Origin: Pedobacter ginsenosidimutans
GTDB lineage: Bacteria > Bacteroidota > Bacteroidia > Sphingobacteriales > Sphingobacteriaceae
NCBI RefSeq assembly: GCF_001442625.1
Contig: NZ_LMZQ01000001.1
Span: forward strand, 62,001-126,000
Direction: 5' to 3'
Length of the DNA stretch: 64,000 nt
Shown one piece after another: positions 43,233 to 51,898 of the stretch (positions are counted from its first letter, which is position 1; every line of letters starts with the position of its first letter). The translations under genes were made by a program, and so were the position numbers. The notes under the pieces are model-generated. The model did no database searches. It worked only from the letters and a program-made list of their open reading frames with translations, and was not told where the DNA came from.

Positions 43233-43652
43233 TTATCGCTTAAAATTTTCGTTTACAAAGTTCTGTGCATATTTTCGAATCATTTCCCTTACCTCTCGGA
43301 AAACCTCCATCACATCTTCTTCCGTACCATTAGCTTTTGCTGGATCAGGAAAGTTATAATGAAACTTTACTGCATTGGTTGAAAAATAAGGACAGCTCTG
43401 TTTTGCGTTATCGCAAACGGTAATTACGTAATCGAAATCGATTCCTAAGTATTCATTAATATTGTTGGAGGTATGTCCTGAAATGTCTATGCCATCCATT
43501 TGCATAATATCAATGGCCTTTGGATTAATTCCGTGGCTCTCAATTCCTGCACTATATACTTCAACCTTATTTCTGGCGAAGTGCCTCAAATAGCCTTCTG
43601 CGATTTGGCTTCTGCAACTGTTCCCAGTGCATAGTACTAATATTTTCTTCAT
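43233..43652 (-). CDS. arsC: Arsenate reductase, low-molecular-weight phosphatase family
   Basis: This 139-residue protein begins KKILVLCTGNSCRSQIAEGY, the P-loop CTGNSCRS of LMW-PTP-type (thioredoxin-coupled) ArsC, with nucleophile Cys at residue 8. Further Cys are in VCDNAKQSCPYF, the redox pair used to resolve the reaction, and FPDPAKANG holds the general-acid Asp. It reduces arsenate to arsenite. It is the last gene of an operon reading arsR, DUF6428 gene, GNAT remnant, arsC. The GNAT remnant's stop overlaps its ATG. No arsenite pump (acr3/arsB) is in the window. Confidence 0.92.
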   Translation of the reverse strand: MKKILVLCTGNSCRSQIAEGYLRHFARNKVEVYSAGIESHGINPKAIDIMQMDGIDISGHTSNNINEYLGIDFDYVITVCDNAKQSCPYFSTNAVKFHYNFPDPAKANGTEEDVMEVFREVREMIRKYAQNFVNENFKR

Positions 43653-43840
43653 TAATTTTTAGGGTTAAATGTTCTATCACTTCTTTTTGCCAGTATTATA
43701 GTGTCACTCCAAAACCCGGTATGTTTTACGATATTTTCTCCATCTCCATTATCTTAAGGCCAGCCTTTTGGTGGATACTAAGGCATCTTATATTTTCAGA
43801 GAATATAAAAGCCTAGTGTCCATTTTTCTTTAGCTTTACT
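43652..43840 (-). pseudogene. GNAT acetyltransferase remnant (ArsN-like position)
   Basis: Reading the minus strand towards arsC gives FSENIRCLSIHQKAGLKIME, the N-x-x-S-x-x-H-x-K-x-G pattern of GNAT enzymes. After a frameshift it gives HTGFWSDTIILAKRSD and a stop overlapping the arsC start (TAATG). The front of the gene is unreadable. ArsN-type N-acetyltransferases occur in arsenic operons of bacteria, and this would be a dead one. Confidence 0.55.
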
Positions 43841-44056
43841 CCAAACCGACGAACTATTTTAAGTATGGAAGCTTGGCTCAGTTACCTAATTGCTCGGGTT
43901 CAAATAATAAACTGCATAAAGCTATCTCCTACATATAAACAACATTAAAAAGGTGATGTAGGCACTGGCTCATCCCACCACTCTTGTGTTTTCTTCGGTA
44001 GTGATCCTGCAAGTTCCAAAATTTGAATTTTTATAATTCTTTCTAATAGGGTAAAC
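43841..44056. other. Unreadable stretch upstream of the GNAT remnant
   Basis: This probably contains the rest of the decayed acetyltransferase gene, but I cannot read a consistent frame. Confidence 0.3.
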
Positions 44057-44101
44057 TATTCTGAAAATGGCATTGCCTTTGTCTATTGCTTTTTCAGAAT
44101 A
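44057..44101 (-). terminator. Hairpin after the DUF6428 gene
   Basis: TATTCTGAAAA (44057-44067) pairs with TTTTCAGAATA (44091-44101) across a 23-base loop, six bases after the stop. It may reduce read-through into the broken acetyltransferase. Confidence 0.4.
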
Positions 44102-44107
44102 AATAGA

Positions 44108-44575
44108 TTAACAGCATCCTCCACCAATGGTACAACTTTTTGCAGAATCTGAAAGATTAACAAACACCTTTTTAGGTGCCTGGGCTACCCCACAAGCTTC
44201 TTTTGCTAGACAATCTGTCCTTTTGGCAAGCAATAAGAAATTCCTTCCGTTATAACCTAAATCGTATTTACCAATAGTTCCAGATTGGTATTCTACTTCG
44301 GTTTCTAGATCTTCCATACCCAATACCTTTTCTGAAAGTAAAATGATGTCTAGCAGTTTGCCGGCTTTTAAACGATGCTCATAATCACTTGCAGACCACA
44401 ACTGAAAGTTGGCTACCTTCTCACTGCGAACATTACCTCCACAATCAATAAAGTCTTTTGTAATTATACCCACTTCGGTCACATGGAAATGACCAGGTAT
44501 GGTCTCCCCGTTTTCTAATTGAAAATTAATTGACTTTGCTGTAGCAAGTATGGTTTTGATTTCTGATAATTTCAT
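44108..44575 (-). CDS. DUF6428-family protein of the arsenic operon
   Basis: The 155-residue protein fits the DUF6428 family found in ars operons of Bacteroidota: IPGHFHVTEVGIITKDFIDC and LWSASDYEHRLKAGKLLDII. The C-terminus is Cys-rich (SCTIGGGCC), with further Cys near LAKEACGVA. This suggests binding of arsenite or another thiophilic metal. It lies between arsR (52 bases upstream) and arsC. A palindrome resembling that before arsR lies 17 bases upstream of its start. The biochemical role is unknown. Confidence 0.8.
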   Translation of the reverse strand: MKLSEIKTILATAKSINFQLENGETIPGHFHVTEVGIITKDFIDCGGNVRSEKVANFQLWSASDYEHRLKAGKLLDIILLSEKVLGMEDLETEVEYQSGTIGKYDLGYNGRNFLLLAKRTDCLAKEACGVAQAPKKVFVNLSDSAKSCTIGGGCC

Positions 44576-44591
44576 AGTTTTCCAATTATTT

Positions 44592-44607
44592 ATCGTAATT
44601 TTACGAT
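44592..44607. promoter_or_regulatory. ArsR-type operator 2 (before the DUF6428 gene)
   Basis: ATCGTAATTTTACGAT is a near-palindrome, one central mismatch away from the perfect site at 44966, and lies just upstream of the DUF6428 start. It suggests a second, internal ArsR-controlled promoter. Confidence 0.65.
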
Positions 44608-44627
44608 GAATTTATTTAAAAGCAGGG

Positions 44628-44957
44628 CTAACAACAGCCCTTCGGATCGACGTAGGTTACCATAAAGTCGCCAAAAAGCTTGTGCAGAAGCGCCCAGGTT
44701 TTGGGCTCTATACAATAGCAAACTTTAACTCCATCGATTGTCCCTCTGATAATATCTGCATTTTTTAATTCCTTCAAGTGTTGAGAAATAGTCGCCTGAG
44801 CAAGTCCGAGCTCTTGCACAAGATCCCCGCAGATGCAAGCATTTGCTGAAATAATTTGCTGCAGAATTGCAATCCTTGCAGGATGAGCAATAGCTTTCAA
44901 AAGCCTGGACAGCTCATTCTGCTGGGCGGTAAATATATCAGTCTTTGTGAGTCCCAT
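44628..44957 (-). CDS. arsR: ArsR-family metalloid-responsive repressor
   Basis: From the ATG at 44957 the protein has 109 residues. The open frame reaches 45056 but would run over the operator. The winged-helix domain reads LLKAIAHPARIAILQQII, NACICGDLVQELGLAQATISQHLKEL, and IDGVKVCYCIEPKTW. The Cys in ACICGDL match the ELCVCDL-like arsenite-binding site of ArsR, and the tail ends DPKGCC, giving extra thiols. It should leave its DNA sites when arsenite or antimonite binds. The perfect palindrome at 44966-44981 is directly upstream. Confidence 0.9.
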   Translation of the reverse strand: MGLTKTDIFTAQQNELSRLLKAIAHPARIAILQQIISANACICGDLVQELGLAQATISQHLKELKNADIIRGTIDGVKVCYCIEPKTWALLHKLFGDFMVTYVDPKGCC

Positions 44958-44965
44958 TCTTATAT

Positions 44966-44981
44966 ATCGTAATATTACGAT
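44966..44981. promoter_or_regulatory. ArsR-type operator 1 (before arsR)
   Basis: ATCGTAATATTACGAT is a perfect 16-bp palindrome nine bases upstream of the arsR start codon. A near-identical site lies before the next gene at 44592. The paired occurrence in one operon supports autoregulation by ArsR. Confidence 0.75.
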
Positions 44982-45098
44982 TAACAACATTAATTTCCAA
45001 AAATTGGTTATTATTATATTATAAAAATTCAGATGATTGTACTCGTGACTCACCACTCATTTAAGAATTTATAAAAATTACAATATTGCTAGATAAGT

Positions 45099-45986
45099 TT
45101 AATCTCCAGAATTTACTGTTCTGTTTAGCGCTTTATATCCTCCCGGAGTATGACAAGTCATTTTTTTGAAAACCTTTGCAAAGTATTGTGTACTTAAAAA
45201 TCCAGTAAGAGTAGCAATTTCATCTTGCTTTTTTTGTGTAGTTATTAGTAAATACTGTGCACGCTCTATTCTTTTTTGCAGGATATAATTAACTGGACTT
45301 AAGCCTGTATGACGATGAAACAGCCTGGCAAAATAATCAGGATTTAAATTAACCATACCTGCCAACTGGCTAACCTTTATTTTACTACCAAGGTTAATAT
45401 TTATATAACTGACTGAATCCATTACAGGCGATGGTGCATGCATGAGCTTCTCTTTCTCGAAACTGGCATGTTCTAAGAACCTTGATATCAACTGAAAAAT
45501 AATACCTTGATTTTCATAGTTCCTGGCAAGTGTTTGATGATCATTCAAATCTGTGTATTCTTTATAGTATATATCTTTTTCATATACTGAGGGATCAGTC
45601 GATCTGTTTATTCCTCGACCTGGATTAATTTCAATTAATCTTTTGAAAGTGGCAATATCAGCTGCTGTCGCCTGAACTTGCATACATTTTCTTGACGTCG
45701 CAAAAAGTGAGGTGCCATCTGCTGTATCTTCAAAAAACTGAACAAAGTACTGCCTTAGATAACTTGAACAGTAAAGATTACATATTGTAAAACTTGGAAT
45801 AAGATAAAGGTAACCTGGAAGCAGTTTTAGGGAATGATTAAGCCCGGTTATAAAGCCGCTACCCTCATCTATGTAGTATATTCTATAATAAGGACTGATC
45901 ACATTTTCAAAATTCCACCTATGGTTTAATTTTGCATAGTCTACATTAAGAAGCCTAAAAGAATATTTTATGATTTGTTTATTCAC
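45099..45986 (-). CDS. AraC-family transcriptional regulator
   Basis: This 295-residue protein has an N-terminal cupin-like sensing part (YYRIYYIDEGSGFITGLN, LLPGYLYLIPSF) and a C-terminal AraC double HTH: IKVSQLAGMVNLNPDYFARL then QDEIATLTGFLSTQYFAKVF. AraC regulators with a cupin usually respond to a sugar or small molecule. The GH43 enzyme gene lies upstream on the same strand, 183 bases away, so regulation of carbohydrate use is plausible but unproven. Confidence 0.88.
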   Translation of the reverse strand: MNKQIIKYSFRLLNVDYAKLNHRWNFENVISPYYRIYYIDEGSGFITGLNHSLKLLPGYLYLIPSFTICNLYCSSYLRQYFVQFFEDTADGTSLFATSRKCMQVQATAADIATFKRLIEINPGRGINRSTDPSVYEKDIYYKEYTDLNDHQTLARNYENQGIIFQLISRFLEHASFEKEKLMHAPSPVMDSVSYININLGSKIKVSQLAGMVNLNPDYFARLFHRHTGLSPVNYILQKRIERAQYLLITTQKKQDEIATLTGFLSTQYFAKVFKKMTCHTPGGYKALNRTVNSGD

Positions 45987-46168
45987 AATTCAGTAGTATT
46001 GTATTTTGAGAATAGTTTTGCATTGACGATCAATAGCAAAGTGGCATTACCAGTAAGCAGTTTCGATATTAAAGCATCCTAATTAATGTGAACTTGAATG
46101 AATTTTCAAGATTCGAAGCTATCAAATCACTTGAGATTACCATCACGCTAATCACTCTTCTACTTTTG

Positions 46169-47725
46169 CTAATTCTTGCCAGATAAACCATGAACAGTGG
46201 GTTTTACCTGGTGGATGGTTCCATCCTCATTAAAGTTCAGTTGGTCGATGCAGACTTCTCTATTATAGCCCGCTGCTCTGCCCATGGTAATTCCTTTTGG
46301 CAGAGAAAAGCGATGGTAAACAATAAACCATTTATCTGTTCCAGCTTTATTGATGATGCTGTTATGCCCAGTACCATAAATTCCTTCCTCAGGTCTTTTT
46401 GAAAGAATTAAGTTATTTGGTGGAATAACGATTTTTCCAATTGGTGAATCAGAATAACCATATCTCACACCATAATCAGGGCTCCTGGTATCATTTTCTG
46501 ACCATAGAAAATAATATCTTCCTTTCCTATAAAACACCTCCGCACCTTCCCGAAAAGTTTTATCAGGAGTAATGATTTTGACAGAACTGGTATCGATAGA
46601 AACCATATCATCATTCAGTAAAGCAACGGCCAGGTATCCATTGCCCCAGTATAAATAGTTTTTACCTGACGTAGGATCAGTGAATACATCAGGATCAATT
46701 TCCTGTCCGGATTTTATACCTTTTATACTTTTATCTATAAGCGCTTTGCCACTATCCTTGAAAGGTCCTACAGGATCTTGAGCAACTGCGACCCCTATTT
46801 TTTGTGAAGCAGTGAAATAATAAAAATACTTAAATTCACCATTAACTTTCTTTTCGGCTATAGTTGGAGCCCAGGCATTTTTTTTTCCCCAGGTGACGTC
46901 CTTTGGTAAGTCAAGAATCACTCCTTCATCTTTCCAATCGATAAGATTTTTCGAAGAAAAGGTTTTAAAATAGGTTCCACTCCAGCCTGTGAACCCGTCA
47001 CTGGTTGGATATATGTAGTATTTCTTTGTTTTGTTTGAATATAAAATTTCTGGATCGGCGTAATATCCATCTAAAACAGGATTATTGGCTACAGCAGCCG
47101 AAATCCAATAAGAATCTAAAATTTCATTTTCACGAAGTATGTTCACTCTTACTTTCCCATTAGTGAAATTATACGGAGCTTTGGGAGATATTGTTATGTT
47201 CGGAACTTCTAGGAATTGAGGATCAAAGTTTCTCAAATTTGTTCCATTTTTTACAGGAAAGAAGATATGTTTTCCGATGGAATCTATAATAATGTTGTTT
47301 TTTTTAATGCTCGCAGATTTAACATCAGTGAGGACAATTTTTGGATCATATTTTTTTTGATTCAAAGAATCCACCCGCTTATTTATTAAGGTATTACCTT
47401 GATTATTAACAGATTTCATGTTGTGGAATGGATTTGGGAAATGCATTTTGGAATCAAATCCACTTCTTTTTTCATTGATATACTCCATGTTTGCATACTC
47501 TTCAATTTTGAGATCAAAATATTTAGGTGCAAGATGCTCATTCGAAATAAAATCAGATACATTGCTATCTGCAATAAAATTAAGAGAGGAAGATAAATTT
47601 TCATTAGGTGAAGCTGAAACCTCGTTATAACAAGTTCCTGTAAAATTTAACAGAAATACCAGAGCAAATTTTAAAGATTTAGGAATTTTAACTTTAAAGC
47701 TTTTATTTTTTTTAAATCGGATCAT
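46169..47725 (-). CDS. Glycoside hydrolase family 43-type enzyme
   Basis: The 518-residue protein has an exported N-terminus (hydrophobic residues 18-34), a linker and beta domain (about 40-210) and a five-bladed propeller. The propeller holds the GH43 catalytic triad: GYYADPEIL (base Asp 224), EIDPDVFTDPTSGKNYLYWG (pKa-tuning Asp) and REGAEVFYRKGRYYFLWSEN (acid Glu). GTGHNSIINK gives the usual late His. GH43 enzymes cut arabinan, xylan side chains or related plant polymers. It has no SusCD pair next to it. The first 200 residues are longer than usual and I cannot name a carbohydrate-binding module. Confidence 0.88.
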   Translation of the reverse strand: MIRFKKNKSFKVKIPKSLKFALVFLLNFTGTCYNEVSASPNENLSSSLNFIADSNVSDFISNEHLAPKYFDLKIEEYANMEYINEKRSGFDSKMHFPNPFHNMKSVNNQGNTLINKRVDSLNQKKYDPKIVLTDVKSASIKKNNIIIDSIGKHIFFPVKNGTNLRNFDPQFLEVPNITISPKAPYNFTNGKVRVNILRENEILDSYWISAAVANNPVLDGYYADPEILYSNKTKKYYIYPTSDGFTGWSGTYFKTFSSKNLIDWKDEGVILDLPKDVTWGKKNAWAPTIAEKKVNGEFKYFYYFTASQKIGVAVAQDPVGPFKDSGKALIDKSIKGIKSGQEIDPDVFTDPTSGKNYLYWGNGYLAVALLNDDMVSIDTSSVKIITPDKTFREGAEVFYRKGRYYFLWSENDTRSPDYGVRYGYSDSPIGKIVIPPNNLILSKRPEEGIYGTGHNSIINKAGTDKWFIVYHRFSLPKGITMGRAAGYNREVCIDQLNFNEDGTIHQVKPTVHGLSGKN

Positions 47726-48406
47726 CTTCGTTTATTATTTTGGTCGAAATAGCACAACTTTTAGATAATTTAACGGGGACAAATCCACATTTTAACGGGG
47801 ACTCATCAGCAAGCTACATATCATTATGATACCCTCAATTTTGCTATTGACTAAATTTGTATAGTTGATATTTGGATGAAAACAATACACTTCTTTTGAT
47901 TCATTTTGCATTCCGATCATGCCGATAATTCAAAAAATTTTAGCTCAACCATATCATTCAAATTTAACCACTTCCACCAGATCTTTTTGCTAACCAAATC
48001 TAAACGTATAAGTGTTCAATTTTTAGATAATTAATTGAAATTTTAGACTGATTTTATTGGATCAAATCGACGTACACTCATTTTAAGGTGGTGAAATGGC
48101 ATTGGTTGAACCCCTAGAAATAGTGAGATTTGCTTCAAAGATTAATACTAAAAAACCTAGAGTATTTAAAGGAAAATAAGGACCGTCATCTAAGAAATCT
48201 GCCAATGATTATTTAAATATTTTGATAAGATGATGCGAGGCTAATAATTAATTAAAATAATGATTTTCTTTTTCGTATTTAGATGACTCGAAACTTAAAA
48301 AGTCATAATTCATACCTCTATTAATTAAGAAAGAACACCTTTCTGGAATAAAGACTTTGCAAACTAAACTAATGGGCACCATGTTTTTATACCAAATAAA
48401 TTCTCC
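47726..48406. other. Gene-free stretch with repeated ACGGGGAC motifs
   Basis: TTTAACGGGGACAAATCC is followed 15 bases later by TTTTAACGGGGACTCATC (about 47770-47808). Similar GGGGAC strings stand at the right edges of repeats B and C. Such multiple short repeats occur at ends of some IS families, but no transposase is present. The rest holds no gene I can support. The promoter for the dehydrogenase at 48407 should be near its right end. Confidence 0.4.
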
Positions 48407-49612
48407 ATGAAAAAAAACTATATCAGCGGTCTCCCGCTTATTGCATTACTTGGTGTTTTTCCCATGATGGTAAAGGCACAAAAAGGTTTACCAGCAAAAA
48501 CACCAACTTCATCAACAGTTAATTCATTCTATCCTCAAAATGAGGATTTCAAACCCCAATTCGTTTCTAGACTTAAGGTTCCGTCTGGATTTAAGGTAAA
48601 TGCGGTAGCTGTTGGCTTAGGCAAGCCCAGAATGATGGCTTTTAACGATAGCGGTGGGCTTTATGTTACCAGGCGTGATGTGGGTGATGTGCTCCTTCTT
48701 GAAGATAAAGACAAAGACGGAACCATGGAGTCGATAAAGACTGTATGGAACAATTTTGTAAGAGTACACGGAATTACTATTAAAGATGGAAGCTTGTATT
48801 TATGTTCCGATAAAGTACTTAAAAGAGCAAGGATTTCATCGGATGGAACTTTAACCGATACGACTACATTAATATCAGACCTTCCCGACGGAAGCCAGCA
48901 TGATAACAGGGTAATTTCTTTCGGACCTGATGGACTTATGTATATAAGTGTTGGAAGCAGTTGCAACGATTGCGCTGAAACTAATAATGAATATGCAACC
49001 ATTTTACAGTTAGATAAAGATTTCAAGACAAGAAAAGTTTTTGCACGTGGGTTGCGTAATACTGTAGGATTTGACTGGCATCCACAAACTGGAGCAATAT
49101 GGGGTGTAGATAATGGAACAGACTGGCGAAATGATGAGTATCCTCCTGAGGAATTAAACCAAATTTCGCAAGGTCTTGATTATGGATGGCCTAGGGTTTT
49201 CGGTAAGCAACAAATAGATGAAACAAGGGAAGATCCTATCGGATCGACAAAATCTGCATATGCAAAGACTACCGTCCCATCAGTAATGGAATTCCCAGCC
49301 CACTCCGCTCCAATTGATTTCAAGTTTTTAACCATGGGTAAGGGTTTGCCCAATGGATATAAAGATGACGCAATCGTGTGCCTCCATGGATCCTGGAATA
49401 GGAAAAATCCCAAAGGATATAAAGTGGAAAGAATTGTTTATGAAAATGGAAAGCCTACTGGGACTGCTGATTTTTTAACTGGGTTTTTAAGTGAGGATGG
49501 CAAAACAAAGTTCGGCCGTCCGGCAGGAATCGCTATATCCAAATTGGGTGCAATCTTCATCTCCGACGATGAAGGAGGTGTCATTTACTCAGTTACAGGA
49601 ACCGGCATATAA
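48407..49612 (+). CDS. Sorbosone/glucose dehydrogenase-like beta-propeller protein (PQQ-type)
   Basis: The 401-residue protein has a signal peptide (ending MVKAQ) and a six-bladed propeller of the GSDH/soluble aldose sugar dehydrogenase type: LKVPSGFKVNAVAVGLGKPR, HDNRVISFGPDGLMYISVGS, ARGLRNTVGFDWHPQTGAIW and GAIFISDDEGGVIYSV. Relatives oxidise sugars or sugar alcohols in the periplasm, using PQQ. It also contains a CNDC motif in the GSSCNDCAETNNEYATI loop. It stands alone, with a long gap before the sigma-factor locus. PQQ synthesis genes are not in view, so the cofactor is an inference. Confidence 0.85.
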   Translation: MKKNYISGLPLIALLGVFPMMVKAQKGLPAKTPTSSTVNSFYPQNEDFKPQFVSRLKVPSGFKVNAVAVGLGKPRMMAFNDSGGLYVTRRDVGDVLLLEDKDKDGTMESIKTVWNNFVRVHGITIKDGSLYLCSDKVLKRARISSDGTLTDTTTLISDLPDGSQHDNRVISFGPDGLMYISVGSSCNDCAETNNEYATILQLDKDFKTRKVFARGLRNTVGFDWHPQTGAIWGVDNGTDWRNDEYPPEELNQISQGLDYGWPRVFGKQQIDETREDPIGSTKSAYAKTTVPSVMEFPAHSAPIDFKFLTMGKGLPNGYKDDAIVCLHGSWNRKNPKGYKVERIVYENGKPTGTADFLTGFLSEDGKTKFGRPAGIAISKLGAIFISDDEGGVIYSVTGTGI

Positions 49613-50007
49613 TATTTTATTTGTTTTCTAAAAAAAACATTCATCTAAGGCATTTGGACCAACTTTTCAATTATATCTTATCTCACTAATAAATAAGAAT
49701 TATGAGGGTGATATTCTTGGTGAGTTGGTTTATCGCTTCTGTTTGATCATAAAAAATTTTTGTGATAGCAAGACGCTAAATCAAAACTGCAAACATATAA
49801 ATAAAGGGTTATCATTTAGTTTAAGTTAAATCCTTTGAGAAATCTTTGTTGTAATGCATAACTGATGACAACGTTTTATTTTTCGCCTGATTTCGACGAC
49901 ATTGCACTTAATTTTAGTGAATATGACAATTGATTGGGAGTGTAGAAATTCCTATTTTTGATTTTTCAAGGCCCCTTGGGGGTACAACTTTCAATATATA
50001 ACCGGTC
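49613..50007. other. Gene-free stretch before the ECF sigma-factor gene
   Basis: This should hold the promoter of the 50008 locus. A small stem GGCCCC-TT-GGGG lies about 35 bases before the start codon. I could not assign a -33/-7 pair. Confidence 0.4.
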
Positions 50008-50592
50008 ATGGGCATTGTTTATTCGAAGATAACTGACGATGAGCTGTTGGTGCATCTCAAAAGGAATGACCACATGGCTTTTACAGAAGTTTTTAATAGA
50101 TATGGAAGCTTGATGTATAGTCATGCCCTTAACAAGCTTCGAAATGAATTAGATGCCAGGGATGTTGTTCAGGAAATGTTTATTAGAATCTGGGAGAAAA
50201 GGGATTCAATCGAACTGAAGACTAATCTTGGCAGTTATCTATTTATCGTTTTAAGAAATAGTATATTGAATTTAATCAAGCATCAATCTGTTGTTAAAAA
50301 TTACAGTATAGTCTTTTCAAAAACGAATGAAGATAGTGGGATATATACCGATACACTCATTCGTGAGAAACAGCTGTTAGCTATGATTGAATTAGAGATT
50401 TCGAATCTTCCACCTAGAATGCGCGCAGTATTTGAGCTAAGGAGGAAAGAATACCTATCCAATAGAGAAGTTGCTGATCGGCTTGGCATAACAGAATCTA
50501 CAGCTGCAGATCAAATGAAAAAAGCACTTCGAATACTCAGAAACAAACTGGGTCTGCTTCCAATTTTATTATTTTATCTGAATTCAAAATAA
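50008..50592 (+). CDS. ECF RNA polymerase sigma factor (SusCD-type regulator)
   Basis: This 194-residue protein shows sigma-70 region 2 (DHMAFTEVFNRYGSLMYSHA, ARDVVQEMFIRIWEKRDSIE) and region 4 (NLPPRMRAVFELRRKEYLSN, REVADRLGITESTAADQMKK). Together with the FecR-like gene 68 bases downstream and the STN-type SusC after it, it forms the usual surface-signalling chain. Ligand binding to SusC frees the sigma factor, which then transcribes the uptake operon. Confidence 0.95.
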   Translation: MGIVYSKITDDELLVHLKRNDHMAFTEVFNRYGSLMYSHALNKLRNELDARDVVQEMFIRIWEKRDSIELKTNLGSYLFIVLRNSILNLIKHQSVVKNYSIVFSKTNEDSGIYTDTLIREKQLLAMIELEISNLPPRMRAVFELRRKEYLSNREVADRLGITESTAADQMKKALRILRNKLGLLPILLFYLNSK

Positions 50593-50660
50593 ATCTTTAG
50601 TCGATATCCCCAATGAACATCTTTAAATTGTCTTACATATAATAGGATAGATTTACAAAG

Positions 50661-51791
50661 ATGAACGGAAAAGATTTCCAAGAGGTTTTAAACAGATATT
50701 TAAGCGGTCAGGCAACCGAGGAAGAGGTGGCGTGGATCGAATCTGCATATATTAACTGGAATCAAAATGATATACAGCCTAGGGATGAGCAGAAATTAGA
50801 GGATGCAACAAAGCTAATTTGGAAAGTTGTCAATGCGAAAACTCGTCCATTTAATAATATTACCCGCCTATTCCCGATATTATATGCAGCGGCTGTTCTG
50901 GTAATCTGCTCAATCATTGGAATAGTTATTTACAAGCAATTAAGTTCAAGCGCAGGGACAGCGGAATCTTACCTGGCGGCAAATATTCAACCAGGGAAAT
51001 CAAGGGCTATATTGGTTTTATCTGACGGTAGAAAAATAGATTTGGATAAGGCAAGTAAGGGTCATTTTGCAGATCAGACAGGAGTAGAAATTTCAAAAAC
51101 AACTGATGGTCAAATTGTGTATAAAATTCCCGAACAGGAAATCAGAAATAATAAAACAGAGTATAATACAATTGAAACCCCTTCTGGTGGACAGTATCAG
51201 GTAGAATTACCTGATGGAACGAAGGTTTGGATGAATGCTTCATCATCTTTAACATTTGCGGCCTCCTTTTCCGGAGAAAGAACTGTTAAGTTAAAGGGTG
51301 AGGCTTATTTCGAGGTCAGCAAACTATCTGAAGGCGGTACAAGGATACCTTTCATCGTAAAGACCGAAAATCAGAAAATTTCGGTGCTGGGCACCCATTT
51401 TAATGTTAATACTTATGATGATGAGCCGTTTGCCAAAACGACGCTCTTAGAAGGGAGCATAAAAGTTAATGATACGCATATCTTAAAACCCGGTCAGCAA
51501 GCGAATATTAAGGAAGGAAATATAAATGTTCTTAATGTAAATGCTGAAGATTTTATTGACTGGAAAAACGGTGATTTTATACTAGAGAACAATGATTTCA
51601 GATCCATAATGAGGAAAATAGCAAGATGGTATGATGTGCAGGTTTTCTATGCTGAAGATGCACCCAAAAATATAAATCTTGGTGGGTGGATATCAAGATC
51701 GAAAAATATTTCTTCCATCCTAAAATTAATGGAGGAGACTGGAAAAGTTCACTTTAAAATCGAAGGAAGGAGGATCACGGTAACCAAATAA
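50661..51791 (+). CDS. FecR-family anti-sigma factor
   Basis: The 376-residue protein has a cytoplasmic N-terminus (residues 1-70, LNRYLSGQATEEEVAWIESA), one membrane helix (about 70-93, LYAAAVLVICSIIGIVI), and a periplasmic FecR domain (about 170-270: TPSGGQYQVELPDGTKVWMN, AYFEVSK, ISVLGTHFNVNTYDDE). A C-terminal DUF4974-like part (about 305-376) follows. It keeps the sigma factor at the membrane until the STN domain of SusC touches it. Confidence 0.95.
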   Translation: MNGKDFQEVLNRYLSGQATEEEVAWIESAYINWNQNDIQPRDEQKLEDATKLIWKVVNAKTRPFNNITRLFPILYAAAVLVICSIIGIVIYKQLSSSAGTAESYLAANIQPGKSRAILVLSDGRKIDLDKASKGHFADQTGVEISKTTDGQIVYKIPEQEIRNNKTEYNTIETPSGGQYQVELPDGTKVWMNASSSLTFAASFSGERTVKLKGEAYFEVSKLSEGGTRIPFIVKTENQKISVLGTHFNVNTYDDEPFAKTTLLEGSIKVNDTHILKPGQQANIKEGNINVLNVNAEDFIDWKNGDFILENNDFRSIMRKIARWYDVQVFYAEDAPKNINLGGWISRSKNISSILKLMEETGKVHFKIEGRRITVTK

Positions 51792-51898
51792 AATAAAGTG
51801 GTACTTCAAGAAAAAACCAGAAGTGCGGGAACACCTCTGGTAAAAGTTTCTAAAGCCATAAATCAATCTACTGACTATTCAACTTAAAAACCAAACAA

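Noticed and set aside
47770..47808. ACGGGGAC repeats as a defined insertion sequence end
   Set aside because: No transposase or matching opposite end is visible, so only the motif is reported within the gap entry.
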